Positions 12,543-16,741 of a DNA stretch of 16,741 bases are shown here, piece by piece. Origin of the DNA: an uncultured bacterium (lineage in GTDB: Bacteria > Pseudomonadota > Gammaproteobacteria > Burkholderiales > Burkholderiaceae_F). Every line of letters begins with the position of its first letter. Position 1 is the first letter of the stretch. Under the pieces are notes generated by a model that was not told the origin of the DNA, ran no database searches, and saw only the letters and a list, made by a program, of their open reading frames with translations. The stretch lies in NCBI GenBank assembly GCA_905215795.1, contig CAJMRV010000018.1:1-16741 (forward strand), in the 5' to 3' direction. A program made the position numbers and the translations under genes.

Positions 12543-12820
12543 TATCGACCCACCTTCTTATCACCGGCGGCGTGGCCCTTGAACGTGCGCGTGAGCGCAA
12601 ATTCGCCGAGCTTGTGGCCAACCATGTTTTCATTGATGTACACCGGCACATGCTGACGGCCGTTGTGAACGGCGATCGTCAGGCCAATGAATTCAGGAAG
12701 AATCATCGAGCGGCGCGACCAGGTCTTAACCGGACGCTTGTCACGGCTATTCTGGGCGGCTTCAACTTTCTTCATCAAGTGCCCGTCAACAAACGGGCCT
12801 TTCTTTAAAGAACGAGACAT
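12542..12820 (-). CDS. rpsS: 30S ribosomal protein S19 (uS19)
   Basis: Encodes 92 residues. S19 lies in the 30S head with S13. MSRSLKKGPFVDGHLMKKVE, the block IKTWSRRS-like VKTWSRRSMILPEFIGLTIAVHNG (about 32-55) and HKLGEFALTRTFKGH (about 69-83) identify it. The AGGGGG-type site lies in the 11-base gap after rplB. It shares one base with rplV. Confidence 0.98.
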   Translation of the reverse strand: MSRSLKKGPFVDGHLMKKVEAAQNSRDKRPVKTWSRRSMILPEFIGLTIAVHNGRQHVPVYINENMVGHKLGEFALTRTFKGHAAGDKKVGR

Positions 12821-12831
12821 TCTAGGCCCCC

Positions 12832-13659
12832 TTATTTACGGTAACGACGAGCAACAATCATGCTGTCGGTACGCTTGCTGTTACGGGTACGGTAACCCTT
12901 GGTGAGCTGACCCCAAGGCGTGACAGGAGCACGACCGGTACCGGTCTTGCCTTCACCACCACCATGCGGATGGTCAACCGGGTTCATAGCCACGCCGCGG
13001 ACGGTCGGGCGAACGCCGCGCCAACGCTTGGCGCCGGCCTTGCCGAGTTCACGGAGGCTGTTTTCTTCATTGCCGACCACACCGACGGTTGCGCGGCATT
13101 CGATGAGAACGCGGCGGACTTCACCGGAGCGGAGACGGACCTGGGCGTATTCGCCTTCACGGGCGACGAGCTGGGCGAAAGCACCAGCAGCGCGGACCAT
13201 CTGAGCACCCTTGCCAGGGAGCATCTCGATGCAGTGAATCGTGGTACCCACGGGGATGTTGCGCAGCGGAAGGGTGTTGCCGACCTTGATCGGGGATTCG
13301 GCGCCGTTCATGATTTCCTGACCGACGACGAGGCCCTTCGGAGCGATGATGTAACGACGTTCACCGTCGGCGTACATCACGAGAGCGATGTGAGCGGAGC
13401 GGTTCGGGTCGTATTCGATACGTTCGACGCGGGCGGGGATGCCGTCCTTGTCACGCTTAAAGTCGATGATACGATAAGCGCGCTTGTGACCACCGCCCTT
13501 GTGACGGCAGGTGATGTGACCGTTGTTGTTACGGCCGGAACCGCGGTTCTTCTTTTCGATCAACGCGGCCCAGGGCTTGCCCTTGTGGAGAGCCTTGTTG
13601 ACAACCTTAACCGCATGACGGCGACCGGCGGACGTCGGCTTGAGTTTGACGAGAGCCAT
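12832..13659 (-). CDS. rplB: 50S ribosomal protein L2 (uL2)
   Basis: Encodes 275 residues. L2 is needed for subunit joining and peptidyl transferase assembly. MALVKLKPTSAGRRHAVKVV opens the protein; GRNNNGHITCRHKGGGHKRAYRIIDFKRDK (about 42-71) is the RNA-binding OB-fold block; and AMNPVDHPHGGGEGKTGTGRAPVTPWG (about 224-250) contains the conserved His of the catalytic-centre region. The ATG overlaps the rplW stop as TAATG, with AGAGGTG upstream. Confidence 0.99.
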   Translation of the reverse strand: MALVKLKPTSAGRRHAVKVVNKALHKGKPWAALIEKKNRGSGRNNNGHITCRHKGGGHKRAYRIIDFKRDKDGIPARVERIEYDPNRSAHIALVMYADGERRYIIAPKGLVVGQEIMNGAESPIKVGNTLPLRNIPVGTTIHCIEMLPGKGAQMVRAAGAFAQLVAREGEYAQVRLRSGEVRRVLIECRATVGVVGNEENSLRELGKAGAKRWRGVRPTVRGVAMNPVDHPHGGGEGKTGTGRAPVTPWGQLTKGYRTRNSKRTDSMIVARRYRK

Positions 13660-13958
13660 TACTTCACCTCTTGCGCGAAGTTGATTTCAGAACCCTGGGC
13701 GAGCGTCACGTAGGCCTTGCGCAGATCGTTGCGCTTGCCCATGAAGCGGCCATAGCGCTTCTGCTTGCCCTTCTGGTTCAGAATTTGAACAGACTTGACC
13801 TGCGTTTTGAAAAGCAGTTCAACAGCAGCCTTGACTTCGATCTTCGTGGCGTCGGGAACGACGGCGAAGACGACCTGGTTCTGCTTTTCAGCGACCATCG
13901 TGCTCTTTTCGGAGATCACGGGTGCGACGAGCACCTTCAAAAGACGTTCCTGGTTCAT
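13659..13958 (-). CDS. rplW: 50S ribosomal protein L23 (uL23)
   Basis: Encodes 99 residues. L23 at the tunnel exit is the docking site for trigger factor and SRP. LLKVLVAPVISEKSTMVAEKQNQVVFAV (about 6-33), the beta-hairpin and GRFMGKRNDLRKAYVTLAQG (about 70-89) are diagnostic. The exposed Glu of the VISEKS region corresponds to the trigger-factor contact known from E. coli. Start and rplD stop overlap as ATGA, and GAGGAG lies upstream. Confidence 0.98.
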   Translation of the reverse strand: MNQERLLKVLVAPVISEKSTMVAEKQNQVVFAVVPDATKIEVKAAVELLFKTQVKSVQILNQKGKQKRYGRFMGKRNDLRKAYVTLAQGSEINFAQEVK

Positions 13959-14581
13959 GCCAGCATCTCCTCAATCTCAGCAACAGCGGCCTTCGTGCAG
14001 ACAACCTTATCAAAGTAGAGGAGGCACAAAGGATTGGCTTCGCGAACCGTGACGACCATGACGTCCTTGAGGTTGCGGGAAGCGAGATCCACGTTGGTGT
14101 TGTTTTCGAGTTCGCCTTCCGTAATCACGAAGAGGACCTTGCCTTCGAGACCCATGGCCTTGACCTGGGCGGCGAAAGCCTTCGTCTTCGGGGTTTCGGC
14201 AGTCAGAGTGTCGATGGCGAGGAGACGATCGTCAGCGGCGAGCTTCGAGTAGATCGAGGCCATGCCGGCGCGGTACATCTTCTTGTTGACCTTCTGGCTG
14301 AAGTTTTCGTACTGGCTGTTCGGGAAAGCGAGACCGCCTCCACGCCAGACGGGCGAGGACGTCATACCGGAACGAGCGCGGCCCGTACCCTTCTGACGCC
14401 AGGGCTTCTTGGTGGAGTGGTGAACCTCAGCTCGGGTGAGCTGGGCACGCGTACCAAGACGTGCGTTGGCCTGGAAAGCGACCACGATCTGGTGCACCAA
14501 GGCTTCGTTGTATTCACGACCAAACACGGCGTCATTGGCAGCGAGCTTCTGACCCTGTTCGTTCAAGACATTAAGTTCCAT
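13955..14581 (-). CDS. rplD: 50S ribosomal protein L4 (uL4)
   Basis: Encodes 208 residues. L4 builds the exit-tunnel constriction with its extended loop (RSGMTSSPVWRGGG, about 69-82, after KKPWRQKGTGRAR). In E. coli L4 is the repressor of the S10 operon, causing transcription attenuation and translation block in the leader. Here the leader with a promoter lies before rplC rather than only before rpsJ, so an L4 target could be placed there; this is inference. AGGAG lies seven bases before the ATG. Confidence 0.98.
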   Translation of the reverse strand: MELNVLNEQGQKLAANDAVFGREYNEALVHQIVVAFQANARLGTRAQLTRAEVHHSTKKPWRQKGTGRARSGMTSSPVWRGGGLAFPNSQYENFSQKVNKKMYRAGMASIYSKLAADDRLLAIDTLTAETPKTKAFAAQVKAMGLEGKVLFVITEGELENNTNVDLASRNLKDVMVVTVREANPLCLLYFDKVVCTKAAVAEIEEMLA

Positions 14582-14592
14582 TGTTTCGCTCC

Positions 14593-15237
14593 TTACGCCT
14601 TGATAGCCGGACGAACGATGACTTCACCGTTCTTGGAGCCGGGGACGGCGCCGCGAACCATGAGAAGCTGACGTTCGTTGTCAACACGGGCGATGACGAG
14701 GTTCTGCGTCGTGCGCTGAACGTCGCCGAGGTGGCCGGCCATGCGCTTACCAGGGAAGACTCGACCCGGATCCTGGCGGTTACCGATGGAACCCGGAGCG
14801 CGCGTGGTCACGGAGTTACCGTGGGTGGCGCGGTTGGACGAGAAGTGGTGACGCTTGATAGCACCAGCGAAACCCTTACCGATGGTCGTGCCGGTCACGT
14901 CGACCTTCTGGCCTTCCGTGAACATGTCGGCGGTCAAGGCCATGCCGAGCTTGAATTCGGCGACCTTGTCGGCATCGATGTGGAACTCTTTGAGCATGCT
15001 GCCAGCTTCGACGCCAGCTTTGGCGTAATGACCGGCAAGGGGCTTGCTCACGCGCGAGGGCTTCTTGGAGCCGAACGCGACTTGAATGGCATTGTAACCG
15101 TCGGTTTCTTCCGTCTTCACTTGCGTGACACGGTTGTCGGACACGTCGATCACCGTCACGGGGATGGAGACACCATCGTCCGTGAAGATGCGCGTCATGC
15201 CGATCTTACGACCGACTAAGCCGAGCTTATCACTCAT
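14593..15237 (-). CDS. rplC: 50S ribosomal protein L3 (uL3)
   Basis: Encodes 214 residues beginning MSDKLGLVGRKIGMTRIF. L3 helps nucleate 50S assembly and its loop approaches the peptidyl transferase centre. The long branch APGSIGNRQDPGRVFPGKRMAGHLG includes the Gln that PrmB methylates in E. coli. A GTG four codons upstream is in frame, but GGAG overlaps it and sits eight bases from the ATG at 15237, so the ATG is the start. The 185-base gap to rpsJ carries a promoter candidate and hairpins, making rplC the likely first gene of its own unit. Confidence 0.96.
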   Translation of the reverse strand: MSDKLGLVGRKIGMTRIFTDDGVSIPVTVIDVSDNRVTQVKTEETDGYNAIQVAFGSKKPSRVSKPLAGHYAKAGVEAGSMLKEFHIDADKVAEFKLGMALTADMFTEGQKVDVTGTTIGKGFAGAIKRHHFSSNRATHGNSVTTRAPGSIGNRQDPGRVFPGKRMAGHLGDVQRTTQNLVIARVDNERQLLMVRGAVPGSKNGEVIVRPAIKA

Positions 15238-15249
15238 TATTTTCTCCAC

Positions 15250-15269
15250 CCTGGCTACGATTGGCCAGG
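15250..15269 (-). promoter_or_regulatory. Stem-loop next to the rplC ribosome binding site
   Basis: CCTGGC and GCCAGG form a perfect 6-bp stem with an eight-base loop. The 3' arm ends two bases before GGAG, the position expected for a translational operator. The sequence does not say what would bind. Confidence 0.45.
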
Positions 15270-15311
15270 ACTGTTTAACAAAAATCTACGAAAAATCACC
15301 CACTTAGGGCG

Positions 15312-15330
15312 TTCTGTTTCATAGACAGAA
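15312..15330 (-). promoter_or_regulatory. Stem-loop at the predicted 5' end of the rplC mRNA
   Basis: TTCTGT and ACAGAA pair over 6 bp with a seven-base loop; an alternative GTTTC/GAAAC pairing uses overlapping bases. The stem begins at about +1 relative to the promoter at 15337-15365. Confidence 0.35.
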
Positions 15331-15336
15331 ACGGCG

Positions 15337-15365
15337 ATTGTAACCGTGTTTTCGAACGTCTGCAA
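15337..15365 (-). promoter_or_regulatory. Candidate promoter of the rplC-led unit
   Basis: -35 TTGCAG (15365-15360) and -10 TACAAT (15342-15337, five of six) with a 17-bp spacer. It lies inside the classical S10 operon, between rpsJ and rplC. Its geometry matches the rplN promoter exactly. Confidence 0.65.
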
Positions 15366-15401
15366 CCCACGAGGGTCGTTTTTTTCAAAAACACGGCATC
15401 G

Positions 15402-15414
15402 CCGAACTGTTCGG
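15402..15414 (-). repeat. Short inverted repeat after rpsJ
   Basis: CCGAAC-A-GTTCGG, 13 bases, nine bases after the rpsJ stop. A run of T and A residues follows at 15380-15391, where an imperfect CGTGTTTTT/AAAAAAACG pairing could also form. Together they may give weak termination. Confidence 0.35.
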
Positions 15415-15422
15415 GACGGTTC

Positions 15423-15734
15423 TTACTGAACCTTGATCTTGACGTCGACGCCGGCGGGGAGGTCGAGCTTCATGAGAGCGTCAACCGTCTTGTCGGTGGG
15501 ATCGACGATGTCCATCAGGCGCTGATGGGTGCGGATCTCGAGCTGATCGCGGGACGTCTTGTTGACGTGCGGCGAACGCAGGATGTCGAAACGGGAAATG
15601 CGGGTGGGAAGCGGAACGGGACCGCGGACGACGGCGCCGGTACGCTTGGCGGTTTCGACGATTTCCATGGCGGACTGGTCGATCAACTTGTAGTCATACG
15701 CCTTGAGGCGGATGCGGATGCGCTGGGACTGCAT
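15423..15734 (-). CDS. rpsJ: 30S ribosomal protein S10 (uS10, NusE)
   Basis: Encodes 103 residues. S10 is both a 30S head protein and the transcription antitermination factor NusE, partner of NusB and NusG. RIRIRLKAYDYKLIDQS (about 5-21), VVRGPVPLPTRISRFDILRSPHVNKTSRDQLEIRTHQR-type sequence (about 35-72) and the end DLPAGVDVKIKVQ are diagnostic and very close to Burkholderiales S10. AGGA lies seven bases before the ATG. It stands between its own near-consensus promoter and a gap with another promoter, so it may be transcribed alone as well as with rplC. Confidence 0.98.
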   Translation of the reverse strand: MQSQRIRIRLKAYDYKLIDQSAMEIVETAKRTGAVVRGPVPLPTRISRFDILRSPHVNKTSRDQLEIRTHQRLMDIVDPTDKTVDALMKLDLPAGVDVKIKVQ

Positions 15735-15802
15735 TTTTATTTCCTAATAAAAAGAGCTTTACAAAAGAACAAAGTTCAGGTGAACCCGAAGATTCAATAG
15801 AA

Positions 15803-15834
15803 CTAGGGAGCGGATTATACAACCCACTCCCTAG
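15803..15834 (-). terminator. Long hairpin after tuf, overlapping the rpsJ promoter
   Basis: CTAGGGAGTGGGTT pairs with AATCCGCTCCCTAG over 14 bp (two G-T wobbles) with a four-base loop GTAT. It is a stable stem 34 bases after the tuf stop, followed by TTCTATT, a poor T-run. It likely ends or trims the tuf message. The rpsJ -10 lies in its loop and 3' arm. Confidence 0.6.
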
Positions 15835-15843
15835 CACAATCAA
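15814..15843 (-). promoter_or_regulatory. Near-consensus promoter of rpsJ
   Basis: -10 TATAAT (15819-15814) is perfect; -35 TTGATT (15843-15838) matches four of six at an 18-bp spacer. The predicted leader is about 73 bases and shows no large structure. Confidence 0.75.
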
Positions 15844-15868
15844 CTCAAATCAGCGAATATTTTCGTGA

Positions 15869-16741
<873 letters not shown>

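Noticed and set aside
12964..13713. 249-codon plus-strand frame over rplB
   Set aside because: Antisense shadow of rplB; no independent evidence.

Overview
The window is a nearly pure chromosomal 'housekeeping' stretch: the S10-spc-alpha ribosomal protein cluster of a betaproteobacterium, read on the minus strand from the right edge (3' part of tuf) to the left. The long-form S14 without a zinc ribbon, the S10 N-terminus, the EF-Tu G5 motif written GSAKLALEGD, and the tuf-rpsJ junction point to the order Burkholderiales. A Sutterellaceae-like gut lineage is a guess from overall protein divergence and base composition, not a proven assignment.

Layout from right to left on the minus strand: tuf (partial), rpsJ | rplC-rplD-rplW-rplB-rpsS-rplV-rpsC-rplP-rpmC-rpsQ | rplN-rplX-rplE-rpsN-rpsH-rplF-rplR-rpsE-rpmD-rplO-secY | rpmJ-rpsM-rpsK | rpsD | rpoA | rplQ | hslR, and then cyaY. 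The only plus-strand gene is the tiny lipoprotein lptM, squeezed between cyaY (divergent) and hslR (convergent). Gene order inside each block is canonical, and all genes look intact. infA, which sits between secY and rpmJ in many relatives, is not here.

No mobile element, CRISPR array, tRNA or unknown gene system is visible. The unusual content is in the gaps. The textbook long operons appear to be cut into separate transcription units by intergenic gaps of about 100 to 270 bases that carry sigma-70-like promoters, intrinsic terminators and stem-loops. Four of the candidate promoters share a -35 core TTGCA (TTGCAG three times, TTGCAT once) with 17-18 bp spacers. rpoA and rplQ each lie behind a strong terminator. 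Several predicted mRNAs would start with a stem-loop at or near +1. The rpsD, rplN and rplC leaders are structured enough to be candidates for ribosomal-protein feedback control.

Functionally the genes cooperate in making the ribosome (small- and large-subunit proteins), inserting membrane proteins (SecY), transcription (RNA polymerase alpha) and translation elongation (EF-Tu). The left-hand genes are stress or maintenance functions: Hsp15 for stalled ribosomes, frataxin for iron-sulfur biogenesis, and LptM for maturation of the LPS export pore. Promoters, terminators and hairpins were found by eye and hand-paired; no folding energies were computed.
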